Part shown: positions 1 to 5,865 of the stretch, in pieces
Position numbering within the stretch: position 1 is the first letter of the stretch
Layout of the letters: every line of letters starts with the position of its first letter
Origin: Pseudomonadota bacterium
Lineage (GTDB): Bacteria; Pseudomonadota; Alphaproteobacteria; Acetobacterales; Acetobacteraceae
Direction: 5' to 3'
DNA length: 10,403 nucleotides
NCBI GenBank assembly: GCA_021805485.1
Contig: JAJZFF010000135.1
Location: 1 to 10,403, forward strand
The notes under the pieces: generated by a model
Seen by the model: only the letters and a program-made list of their open reading frames with translations
Database searches by the model: none
What the model was told of the DNA's origin: nothing
Translations under genes and position numbers: made by a program

Positions 1-111
1 GGAGAGCGAACCGTCTCCGGCCTATGGGACCTGATCGGCAGGCTCGTCGACAGCTTCCAGCACCGCGAATGCGCCAACTACTTCAGCTCATGCGGATATG
101 ACCCGGACTGA
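1..111 (+). CDS. IS630-family transposase, C-terminal end only (5' part outside window)
   Basis: An open frame runs from base 1 to a TGA at 109-111 and encodes 36 residues. These include WDLIGRLVDSF, then HRECANYFSSCGYDPD at the very end. The ECANYF..CGYD ending is characteristic of the C-terminus of IS630/Tc1-type DDE transposases as I remember the family. The catalytic DDE residues would lie upstream, outside the window, so I cannot say whether the gene is intact. The following bases (about 112-130, including ATACGCTCTAA) are AT-richer and could be part of the terminal inverted repeat, but the partner end is not visible. The gene is directly followed by a second, decayed transposase, so this is an IS-on-IS accumulation site. 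Family assignment is fairly secure; intactness is unknown. Confidence 0.72.
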   Translation, partial: GERTVSGLWDLIGRLVDSFQHRECANYFSSCGYDPD

Positions 112-206
112 TCGAAATACGCTCTAACAAGGCGCTGAAGAGTCCCCGCCTCGAGGCCGGCTGCAGAACATGATGCACCAACGCCACTGCGAGGACGGAG
201 GTGGCA

Positions 207-875
207 ATGCGCCGATCGGACGAGGTGACGTGATCGCTGTTGATCTACGTCGATCTTGAGGAGCGCATCCCGGCGCGGCATCCGCTGCGACCGATGACCC
301 GCCCCACGCCGCAACCGCAATGCCGAAGCCGATTTCCGCGGCGAACGACGCTCCAGCGCGACCCGTGCTTCGACGATCGATCCCGACGCCCGCCTGTTCA
401 AGACGTCACCCGGCGCAGGGGCCATGCTGTGCTTCATTGGGGCATAGCCTGATGGAGAACCGCTCCAGCCTGATCGTGCAGGCCGACCTGACGCAGGGCG
501 GTGGCCACGCCGCATGTCGGGCCGCACAGCAGATGCTTCACAGGCATTCGTCCGGATCGACCCGGCGCCTGACGCGGCCGGCTGACAGCGGCTACGACAG
601 CGCCGACTTCACCGCTGAGCTGCGCCAGATGGTGGTCACGCCGCATGCCGCCCGGAAGTCTCGGCGCTCCGCCATCGATGGCAGAACCACCCGGCACCCG
701 GGCTAGCGAAATCGCAGTGGCGCCGGACGAAGATCGAGGCCCCCTTCGGCTGGACCAAGACAGTCGGCGGCATGGCGCAGACCATGTATGCGGCATCAAG
801 CACGTGCGGGCCCGCTTCACTTTGGCGATGGTGGCCTGCAATCTGCCAAGGCTGCCGAAACCGCTCGGTACCTGA
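207..875 (+). pseudogene. IS5/IS1182-type DDE transposase, degraded by stop, deletion and frameshifts
   Basis: Pieces of one transposase can be read in order across changing frames. The ATG at 207 begins MRRSDEVT, then an in-frame TGA (231-233), then YVDLEERIPARHPL. Next comes a jump near 297-316 into another frame giving NAEADFRGERRSS and TIDPDARLF. A shift in a GGGG run at about 439-442 leads to MENRSSLIVQADLTQ and GYDSADFTAELRQMVVTPH, ending at TAG 704-706. A further shift near 700-706 gives KIEAPFGWTKTVGGMAQ. A last shift near 790 gives HVRARFTLAMVACNLPRLPK to the TGA at 873-875. In intact relatives (from memory) roughly 100-150 codons lie between PARHPL and NAEADF, so most of the N-terminal half, with the first catalytic Asp, has been deleted. 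The later Asp (before GYDSADF) and Glu (KIE.PFGW) positions remain. This copy cannot make active transposase. Confidence 0.82.
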
Positions 876-1393
876 GCCGGAAGAAAGCACTCGAACCGCA
901 CCCGAGTGGAAAATGCCTCACCAGGCCGAACCTACCTAGGACGGCGTTCCTCTCACAGACCTCTTGCAGCAGCCCGTTAGGTCGAGAGTGGCAAGACGAG
1001 CGACCGGCCACCGTTGACCGCCGCCTTCGGGGCTTATCGCCCGACTGGCGCTAAGCTCTGTTGAATTCTGTTGAGAGGTCCCGCTGATCTCGGACGAGAA
1101 ACACGCCGAATGTGGTCTGCTAGCCTGCCGCTGATCAACAAAGAGCTTTTCCCAATCTCTGCCTCAACACTCCGCGCTCATGCTGTGGCTTCCCGGCTCA
1201 TCCGGAATGTCCAACCCTGCCATGCAAGCCGATCGGGTTGCCCTCGCGTTCAAATCACTGAGACATCAGAGCCGTCTCGCCGCCATGGCAGCTTGTAGCT
1301 GCGATTAAGCAGGAAAAATCGGGGCGCAAAATCAGGAAAATTGATTGGACCGGGCCAGACCATCCTCTAAATCGTAGATTTGTTTGGAAAATC
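876..1393. other. No recognisable gene; lower-GC debris between IS remnant and tRNA
   Basis: About 520 bases hold no open frame I can match to a protein family. Short frames (for example 1071-1298 plus) lack a ribosome site and show no family motif. The composition becomes clearly more AT-rich toward 1300-1393, with A-rich runs such as GGAAAAATC and GGAAAATTG. Small inverted repeats are present at 1260-1278, 1288-1302 and 1369-1381. It is most likely decayed mobile DNA plus the downstream flank of the tRNA gene. Confidence 0.5.
1288..1302. repeat. Perfect short inverted repeat (6-bp arms, 3-base loop)
   Basis: GCAGCT (1288-1293) is separated by TGT from its exact complement AGCTGC (1297-1302). 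No T-run follows on either strand, so it is not a convincing intrinsic terminator. It may be an IS-end fragment or chance. Confidence 0.35.
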
Positions 1394-1468
1394 TGGTGGG
1401 TGCGACAGGGATTGAACCTGTGACCCCCGCCGTGTGAAGGCGATGCTCTCCCGCTGAGCTACGCACCC
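1394..1468 (-). tRNA. tRNA-Val, anticodon CAC, CCA encoded
   Basis: On the minus strand the sequence folds as a complete cloverleaf. The acceptor strands GGGTGCG (1468-1462) and CGCACCC (1404-1398) pair perfectly. The D-arm contains GCTCAGCGGGAGAGC. The anticodon arm is TCGCC-TTCACAC-GGCGG with anticodon CAC after the conserved T33. The T-arm is ACAGG-TTCAATC-CCTGT. The discriminator A is followed by a genome-encoded CCA (1396-1394). Anticodon CAC reads the valine codon GUG, frequent in a GC-rich genome. The gene looks fully intact despite the IS debris immediately beyond its 3' end. Confidence 0.97.
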
Positions 1469-1478
1469 GGTCGGCATG

Positions 1479-1507
1479 TCTCTAGCGGCGCGGCGCGGCG
1501 AAGGCAA
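1479..1507 (-). promoter_or_regulatory. Candidate sigma-70-type promoter of tRNA-Val
   Basis: Reading the minus strand, TTGCCT (1507-1502) and TAGAGA (1484-1479) are separated by exactly 17 bases. The -10 box ends 10 bases before the first tRNA base. The -35 matches consensus at 4 of 6 positions and the -10 at 3 of 6, but spacing is ideal. It lies in the gap after the stop of the membrane-protein gene (1530), so the tRNA probably has its own promoter, with possible additional read-through from upstream. Confidence 0.55.
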
Positions 1508-1529
1508 GAGGCCAGGCGGTCGGCCCGGC

Positions 1530-2096
1530 TCAGCCCCGCGCCGCCGGCGCCGAGGGGCGGACGGCTGCGAAGGCGATTCCGAGGAAAAATGTCAGGCAGG
1601 CAACGCTGAAGCCATTCAGCGTCGCGAGCGAGGCGGCAACGGACGCCGGGTAGGTCGCGATCGGCGGCATCGGTGCGAGGCGCAGCGCGGCATAGGCAAG
1701 GAAGGGCAGCGCGGCGAGGGCGAACATCGTCCGCCGTTCGGCCTGGTGAAAGCCGAGAGTCGCCAGCATCACGCACGGAATGAGGAACAGCGCCACCCCG
1801 GAGGAGAAGCCGAGCACATGAGTGCACCATGCGGTGTTCAGTGTTCCCACCGTGCAGAGCAGTGCCCGCGCGGCATAGCCGCTGCGCCGGGCGAGCAGCG
1901 GCACCGCGAGCCAGAAGGGCAGCGAGGCCAGGGTCAGCAGGACGAAGGGGCCAGTATTCCGCCCGAGCACGGCCCAGAGATAGAGCGGGTAGAACGGCGT
2001 GTTGCTCGCCAGCACGAGGGCGATGGTGTTGCAGGTCGCGGTCAGCCCGTCCTCATGCGCGACGAAGCCGGCAAGGGCGCGGGCGGCGGCACGCAT
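1530..2096 (-). CDS. Small polytopic inner-membrane protein of unknown function, coupled to CFA-like gene
   Basis: The 188-residue protein consists mostly of hydrophobic stretches, at about residues 24-44, 49-68, 77-94, 96-114, 123-141 and 150-177, implying five or six membrane spans with short loops. A notable conserved-looking segment is SNTPFYPLYLWAVLG at the first span. I do not recognise the family and see no catalytic motif. I chose the ATG at 2096-2094 because it overlaps the stop of the upstream methyltransferase gene by one base (TGATG), a typical translational-coupling arrangement; no separate Shine-Dalgarno is visible. An upstream in-frame extension to 2201 exists but would lie inside the methyltransferase gene. 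Position as the last gene of a lipid-type operon suggests a membrane-linked role, perhaps transport or partnering of the enzymes, but that is inference. Confidence 0.8.
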   Translation of the reverse strand: MRAAARALAGFVAHEDGLTATCNTIALVLASNTPFYPLYLWAVLGRNTGPFVLLTLASLPFWLAVPLLARRSGYAARALLCTVGTLNTAWCTHVLGFSSGVALFLIPCVMLATLGFHQAERRTMFALAALPFLAYAALRLAPMPPIATYPASVAASLATLNGFSVACLTFFLGIAFAAVRPSAPAARG

Positions 2097-3121
2097 CAGA
2101 CCGGGCGCAGCCGGTAATGGCTGACCCCCCAGGACTCGCCACCAGCGTGCCCGAACAGCCCTTCGGTGGCGAGGAAGAACAGCCGCCAGCGCCGCTTCCA
2201 CACACCCGCCTCCGTGCCATAGACGCTGCGCAGGATCGCGCCGATCGGCCCGGCATTGCGGTCGTAATTCTCAAGCCAGCACCGCGCGGTGCGGGCATAG
2301 TGCGTGCCGTTCCAGCGCCAGTCGGCCTCGACCGCGAACAGGTCGGAAAACTGGCCGATCAGCCCGTGGCTCGGCATGATGCCGCCGGTGAAGAAATGCT
2401 GCGCGATCCAGTCCGCCGGATCGTCATGATCGAAGCGGTAGGCGCCGGAGCGATGCGAGAAGACATGCAGGAACAGCGCCCCGCCCGGGGCGAGCCAGTG
2501 ACGGATGCGCCCGAGCAGGCCCTGCCAGTTGGACATGTGCTCGAACATCTCGACCGAAACGACGCGGTCGAATCTCCGCTCCGGGGTGAATTCGTTCATG
2601 TCCGCGGTGATGACGCGCAGATTGGCAAGGCCAAGGCGGGCGGCCTCGGCCTCGATATGCGCGCGCTGCGAGGCGGAGTTCGACACAGCGGTGATGGACG
2701 CCGCAGGGTAGCGCTCCGCCATGAACAGGCTGAGCGAGCCCCAGCCGCAGCCAAGCTCGAGAATGGACTGGCCATCGGCAAGCGCGGCGTGGTCACAGGT
2801 GCGTTCCAGCGCGTCGATTTCGGCCTGCCCGAGCGACACCGTGGGCGAAGCGAAGAAGCAGCAGGAATATTTACGCCGCTCTCCCAGCACATGGCCGAAG
2901 AACGCCGCCGGCACCTCGTAGTGCTGTGCATTTGCCGCATCGGTGTGCAGGGCGATCGGCAGGCGGGCCATCTCGCGCGCGAAGGCGCGCTCGGCATCCG
3001 CCGTCAGCACCGCGAGCTTGCGGTCGGTCCGGCCGACCAGCCCGGCGATGCCGCGGCGGGTCAGCGCGTCGGGGATCGGCAGGCGCTCGGCCATTCCGGC
3101 CATGGTGGCGGCAAGGTTCAT
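2096..3121 (-). CDS. CFA-synthase-like SAM-dependent methyltransferase (CMAS family)
   Basis: The 341-residue protein has the class I SAM-binding glycine motif ELGCGWG (residues 122-128) and an acidic/histidine segment EMFEHM (191-196). Before them are the family-typical HYEVP (67-71) and KYSCCFF (84-90). These place it in the cyclopropane-fatty-acyl-phospholipid synthase/CMAS superfamily, which transfers a methyl or methylene group from SAM to unsaturated acyl chains or related substrates. The HYEVP..F...LG....KYSCC pattern is closer, from memory, to the branch that includes coclaurine-N-methyltransferase-like proteins than to E. coli Cfa (which has HYD and YSCAYF), so the exact substrate is open. 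Length is a little below classical Cfa (about 380). GGAG lies seven bases before the ATG at 3121. It follows the DUF1295 gene by 69 bases and is coupled to the downstream membrane-protein gene. Likely site: cytoplasmic face of the inner membrane. Confidence 0.88.
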   Translation of the reverse strand: MNLAATMAGMAERLPIPDALTRRGIAGLVGRTDRKLAVLTADAERAFAREMARLPIALHTDAANAQHYEVPAAFFGHVLGERRKYSCCFFASPTVSLGQAEIDALERTCDHAALADGQSILELGCGWGSLSLFMAERYPAASITAVSNSASQRAHIEAEAARLGLANLRVITADMNEFTPERRFDRVVSVEMFEHMSNWQGLLGRIRHWLAPGGALFLHVFSHRSGAYRFDHDDPADWIAQHFFTGGIMPSHGLIGQFSDLFAVEADWRWNGTHYARTARCWLENYDRNAGPIGAILRSVYGTEAGVWKRRWRLFFLATEGLFGHAGGESWGVSHYRLRPV

Positions 3122-3190
3122 GCGTTCACTCCGAAGCTGGGTTCAGGCCGTTGTTGATACGGCGCCGGGCGGCATGCGGATGCACGGCAC

Positions 3191-4006
3191 TCAGCCGCGC
3201 CGCCGCGGCGGCCACGGCACGATCGGGCTGACCCGGGCCTGGTAATCGCGATAGGCGTCGCCGCGCGAGGCCAGCATCTCGCGTTCGAGCGGCGGCACGC
3301 CCGAAACCTTCGCCAGCAGCCAATACATGAACAGCGGCGCGGCTAGGCCGGCAAGGCCCGGCCACCACGGCCCGGCGAGCCCAATCAGCGGATAGGCGAG
3401 CCAGACCAGGATCTCGAAGAAATAGTTCGGATGGCGCGACCACGCCCACAGGCCGCGGGCGCAGACCTTGCCGCGATTGGCGGGATCGGCGCGGAAGGCG
3501 TGCATCTGCCTATCCGCCAGCCCTTCGCCGGCGACCGATCCGGCAAACACGGCAAGCCCGGCCAGCGTCAGGCCGGGGGCGAGCGGGTAAGGGTTGCTCG
3601 CCGCGAGTGTCACCGCCAGCGCCAGCAGCCAGGCGACCGCGGCCTGGATCATCAGCAAGCCGAACATCCGCCGCTCGAACCGCGCGCCCCATTCGGCGCG
3701 GAACCGGGCATAGCGCGCATCCTCGTGGCGGATGGCGGCGGTGCGGCGCAGGATGTAGCCGCCGAGCCGCCCGGCCCAGACCAGCACCAGCGCCGCCACC
3801 AGCAGCCGCCGCGCCGGAGCCGCCGTGCCGAGCGGGACCAGAGCGCCGACCGCCCCGGCAATGCCGGTGCCGAAGGTCCAGAACACGTCGACCCAGCCGG
3901 AATTGCGGGTCGCGCGCTGCGCCGCCCAGGCGCCCGCCATCACCAGCATGAGAAAGAGCAGAAGCGTCAGCGCGAGTGCTGGATATGCCATGAGCAAGAC
4001 ATTCAT
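3191..4006 (-). CDS. DUF1295 family membrane protein (steroid 5-alpha-reductase/ICMT-like fold)
   Basis: The 271-residue protein is largely hydrophobic, with spans near residues 8-28, 44-60, 67-84, 115-135, 142-160 and 196-230. It ends with the family hallmark GLWAWSRHPNYFFE (185-198) and a C-terminal YRDYQARVSP.VPWPP segment. The RHPNYF motif is typical of DUF1295 (PF06966), related to 3-oxo-5-alpha-steroid 4-dehydrogenases and isoprenylcysteine methyltransferases, where the region binds a nucleotide or SAM cofactor. The true substrate of bacterial members is not firmly known. From memory, DUF1295 genes recur beside CFA-like genes in proteobacterial membrane-stress clusters, which matches the neighbour here. 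The ATG at 4006 has only a weak GGGGCGG before it, and an ATG at 3991 is a possible alternative start. It is divergent from moaB. Confidence 0.88.
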   Translation of the reverse strand: MNVLLMAYPALALTLLLFLMLVMAGAWAAQRATRNSGWVDVFWTFGTGIAGAVGALVPLGTAAPARRLLVAALVLVWAGRLGGYILRRTAAIRHEDARYARFRAEWGARFERRMFGLLMIQAAVAWLLALAVTLAASNPYPLAPGLTLAGLAVFAGSVAGEGLADRQMHAFRADPANRGKVCARGLWAWSRHPNYFFEILVWLAYPLIGLAGPWWPGLAGLAAPLFMYWLLAKVSGVPPLEREMLASRGDAYRDYQARVSPIVPWPPRRRG

Positions 4007-4056
4007 CCGCCCCGCACTTCGTCAAGGGCCGGGCTGCGCGGCCGGCGCCGAATCGC

Positions 4057-4091
4057 TATATGACGCGACAGACAGAAGGAGCCACGCCATG
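4057..4091 (+). promoter_or_regulatory. Candidate -10 box and ribosome-binding site for moaB
   Basis: In the 82-base gap between the divergent DUF1295 and moaB starts, TATATG (4057-4062) is a plausible -10 element. No good -35 is visible 16-18 bases upstream. A strong AAGGAG follows at 4076-4081, seven bases before the ATG at 4089, and fixes the moaB start. Only the ribosome site is secure. Confidence 0.45.
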
Positions 4092-4628
4092 TCGCGCATC
4101 GACGAAACCCGTCCATTCGTTCCCGTCGCCATCGCGGTGATGACCATCTCGGACACGCGGACGGCGGAGACCGACACGTCGGGCGACGCGCTGGCCGCGC
4201 GGGTGATCGCCGCCGGCCACAGCCTCGCCGCGCGCACCATCCTGCGCGACGACGCCGACCTCATTGCCGCCCAGCTGCGCGCCTGGATCGCCGATCCGGC
4301 GATCGACGTGGTGATCACCTCGGGCGGCACCGGCATCACCGGGCGGGATGTGACACCGGAGGCCTTCTCCCGCGTGCTGGAGAAGGAAATCGAAGGCTTC
4401 GGCGAGCTGTTCCGCATGCTGAGCTACCAGAAGATCGGCACCTCGACGATCCAGTCCCGCGCGATCGGCGGGGTGGCGGGCGGCACCTATCTCTTCGCCC
4501 TGCCCGGCTCGACCGGCGCGGTGAAGGATGGCTGGGACGACATTCTCGTCTTCCAGCTCGACTCCCGCCACCGCCCGTGCAACCTCGTCGAACTCATGCC
4601 ACGGCTGCAGGAACACCTCATCGCCTGA
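4089..4628 (+). CDS. moaB: Molybdenum cofactor biosynthesis protein B (MoaB/Mog-type)
   Basis: The 179-residue protein belongs to the MoaB/MogA molybdopterin-binding fold. It carries the molybdopterin/nucleotide loop TSGGTGITGRD (residues 77-87), the GFGELFRMLSY helix (103-113) and the second loop LPGSTGAVKDGWD (138-150). All are canonical, and the length fits the family. MoaB/MogA proteins adenylylate molybdopterin with ATP before metal insertion; in species with both proteins, MoaB's own role is less clear. The start is set by a strong AAGGAG seven bases upstream. No other moa/moe gene is adjacent: it is a lone gene between a divergent lipid operon and a convergent Lrp/AsnC regulator, so its expression is probably independent. 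Confidence 0.94.
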   Translation: MSRIDETRPFVPVAIAVMTISDTRTAETDTSGDALAARVIAAGHSLAARTILRDDADLIAAQLRAWIADPAIDVVITSGGTGITGRDVTPEAFSRVLEKEIEGFGELFRMLSYQKIGTSTIQSRAIGGVAGGTYLFALPGSTGAVKDGWDDILVFQLDSRHRPCNLVELMPRLQEHLIA

Positions 4629-4634
4629 CCGCCT

Positions 4635-4660
4635 GCCCGCCGGTCAGATCGGCGGCGGGC
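4635..4660. terminator. GC-rich hairpin between convergent moaB and Lrp/AsnC gene
   Basis: GCCCGCCG (4635-4642) and CGGCGGGC (4653-4660) are perfectly complementary with a 10-base loop. The hairpin sits just after the moaB stop and covers the last bases and stop codon of the opposing regulator gene. It lacks a T-run on either side, so termination would be imperfect or Rho-assisted. In such GC-rich DNA a chance hairpin is possible. Confidence 0.35.
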
Positions 4661-5153
4661 CGGATTTCATCCGCTCCATCGCGAAGCGCGAGCTGACATT
4701 GCGCAGCGGCACGGCGGCGATCAGCCGGCGGTAGAACGCGTCGTAGGACGGGATGTCCGGCGCCATGACGTGCAGCAGGTAGTCGACATCCCCGCTCATC
4801 CGCCAGGCGCCGACGATCTCGGGCATAGTCGCGACGACCTCGGCGAAGCGGGCGATCCAGCCATCCGAGTGATCCGCCGTCTCGATCGAGACGAAGACCG
4901 AAACCGGATAGCCCAGCCGCTCGGGCGAGAGTGCGACCACCCGCCCCTGAATCACGCCCGCCTCCTCCATCCGCTTGATCCGCTTCCAGCAGGGCGTGGC
5001 CGAAAGCCCGACCTCCTTCGCCATGATGGCGAGCGGCACGGTGGCGTCGCGCGCGAGCAGGCGGAGGATCGCGCGGTCGATATTGTCGAGCGTGATGGCG
5101 GCGGCCGGCGCGGCGGCAGCGGCCGCCTGGCTGGTCCGGGCTTTGTCAGCCAT
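4644..5153 (-). CDS. Lrp/AsnC family transcriptional regulator
   Basis: The 169-residue protein begins with an Ala-rich tail of about 20 residues. Then comes an AsnC-type helix-turn-helix: LDNIDRAILRLLARD (22-36), VPLAIMAKEVGLSATPCWKR (39-58) and IKRMEEAGVIQG (59-70). A RAM/Lrp effector domain follows, with VSVFVSIE (84-91) and the typical GDVDYLLHVMAPD (121-133) that helps form the amino-acid-binding oligomer. Length and domain order are normal. The start at 5153 has AAGGA nine bases upstream. It is divergent from the sulfate-reduction operon, with 151 bases between the starts. Family members sense amino acids and often bind their own promoter, so it is a good candidate local regulator of the cys genes. 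That link is inferred from position only. Confidence 0.92.
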   Translation of the reverse strand: MADKARTSQAAAAAAPAAAITLDNIDRAILRLLARDATVPLAIMAKEVGLSATPCWKRIKRMEEAGVIQGRVVALSPERLGYPVSVFVSIETADHSDGWIARFAEVVATMPEIVGAWRMSGDVDYLLHVMAPDIPSYDAFYRRLIAAVPLRNVSSRFAMERMKSGPPPI

Positions 5154-5304
5154 TCCAAATTATCCTTCAAATTTAGACTCGTTTTTCATATGACCCGAAT
5201 AATTCAGAAAATCAAACTTATTTTAGGCCGAAAACACTGTTTTAGGAGAAATCTGTTTTCCTGCCCCGGCCGCGTTCCTATACTCCGGGCGTGCAGGAGA
5301 CACC
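5154..5304. promoter_or_regulatory. AT-rich divergent control region between Lrp/AsnC gene and cys operon
   Basis: This 151-base gap stands out as AT-rich in otherwise GC-rich DNA. It contains an imperfect palindrome at 5228-5246, CCgAAAACactGTTTTaGG, with the perfect core AAAAC-ACT-GTTTT at 5231-5243. It also has two TTTTAGG direct copies (5221-5227 and 5240-5246, 19 bases apart) and a further TTTTCC at 5256-5261. AsnC-family regulators favour bendable AT-rich DNA with partial dyad symmetry, so this is a plausible operator for the adjacent regulator. A CysB-type LysR protein encoded elsewhere is the alternative. Confidence 0.6.
5256..5299 (+). promoter_or_regulatory. Candidate cys operon promoter and ribosome-binding site
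   Basis: TATACT (5279-5284) matches the -10 consensus at five of six positions. A poor -35-like TTTTCC (5256-5261) lies 17 bases upstream, as expected for a promoter that needs an activator. The predicted leader is only about 15 bases and carries AGGAG (5295-5299), five bases before the ATG at 5305. Confidence 0.55.
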
Positions 5305-5865
5305 ATGATCCCGATCGCGCTCGACCCTCGTCTGACCTCGCTCGCCGTCGCCGGCAACGGCACGCTGGCGCTGCGCCGCTATCGCGCGCTGCGGGCGGCC
5401 GGGGCCGAGGGCGCGCTGCTGTTCTCCGACGATCCCAGCGCCGAGGCTGTCGAGGCGGCGGGTGCGAACCTGCGCCTCGCCCTGCCGGACGACGCGGCGC
5501 TGGCGGCGCTGCACGTGCTCTGGATCGTCGATCTCCCGGCCGAGGCGGCGGAAGCGCTGGCGACGCGGGCGCGGGCGGCGCGCGTGCTCGTCAATGTCGA
5601 GGACGTGCCGCCCTTCTGCGATTTCCACTCGGTCGCCGAAATCCGCCGCGGCGACCTGCTGCTCACGATTTCCACCGCCGGCGCCGCCCCCGGGCTTGCC
5701 GGCGTGCTGCGGCGCGATCTCGAAACCCGGTTCGGCCCGGAATGGGCCGAACGCGTCGCACATGTCCGCGCGCTGCGCCGCGCCTGGCAGCAGGAGGGCG
5801 TGAAAATGCCCGAGGCCGCACGGCGGATCGCCACTCTCGTCGAGGAAGAAGGCTGGCTCGCATGA
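5305..5865 (+). CDS. Precorrin-2 dehydrogenase / sirohydrochlorin ferrochelatase (CysG N-terminal domain as separate protein)
   Basis: The 186-residue protein corresponds to the N-terminal half of enteric CysG (and to yeast Met8p/Bacillus SirC types). It oxidises precorrin-2 with NAD and inserts iron to make sirohaem. Visible matches are a Rossmann loop VAGNGTLALRR (15-25; usually GGG, here G-N-G), the NVED segment (97-100) whose Asp aligns with the essential Asp104 of CysG, CDF (105-107), and RGDLLLTISTAGAAPGLA (115-132). It is slightly shorter than the usual roughly 200 residues, and the TDD/N motif of CysG is replaced by IVDLP near 74-78. AGGAG five bases upstream supports the start. Its TGA overlaps the next gene's start (ATGA, 5862-5865), so the two halves of CysG are co-translated but unfused. 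First gene of the cys operon. Confidence 0.88.
   Translation: MIPIALDPRLTSLAVAGNGTLALRRYRALRAAGAEGALLFSDDPSAEAVEAAGANLRLALPDDAALAALHVLWIVDLPAEAAEALATRARAARVLVNVEDVPPFCDFHSVAEIRRGDLLLTISTAGAAPGLAGVLRRDLETRFGPEWAERVAHVRALRRAWQQEGVKMPEAARRIATLVEEEGWLA

Larger units (their letters stand above)
1..875 (+). mobile_element. Cluster of insertion-sequence remnants (IS630 end plus degraded IS5/IS1182-type element)
   Basis: Two unrelated transposase sequences lie head to tail on the plus strand within 875 bases: the end of an IS630-family gene (stop at 111) and a broken IS5/IS1182-type gene (207-875). I could not identify convincing terminal inverted repeats or target duplications for either, so the outer limits are those of the coding remnants only. 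Base composition is visibly less GC-rich here than in the housekeeping genes to the right, consistent with acquired DNA. The segment is on the 3' side of the tRNA-Val gene. Confidence 0.65.

Noticed and set aside
1255..1270. GTTCAAATC near 1250, resembling a tRNA T-loop
   Set aside because: The flanking bases do not form a T-stem and no other cloverleaf parts are present, so it is not a tRNA fragment or att repeat.
1071..1298. 75-residue plus-strand open frame next to IS debris
   Set aside because: It has no ribosome site, no recognisable motif and an amino-acid mix typical of non-coding DNA.
1369..1381. AAATC-GTA-GATTT inverted repeat just beyond the tRNA 3' end, as a terminator
   Set aside because: The stem is only five mostly A-T pairs with no T-run after it in the tRNA direction, so it is too weak to call.
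1476..2117. 213-residue plus-strand open frame
   Set aside because: It is Gly/Arg/Gln-rich antisense of the membrane-protein gene and starts inside the tRNA promoter region.
1829..3157. 442-residue plus-strand open frame
   Set aside because: It is antisense to the CFA-like methyltransferase, whose motifs are unmistakable on the minus strand.
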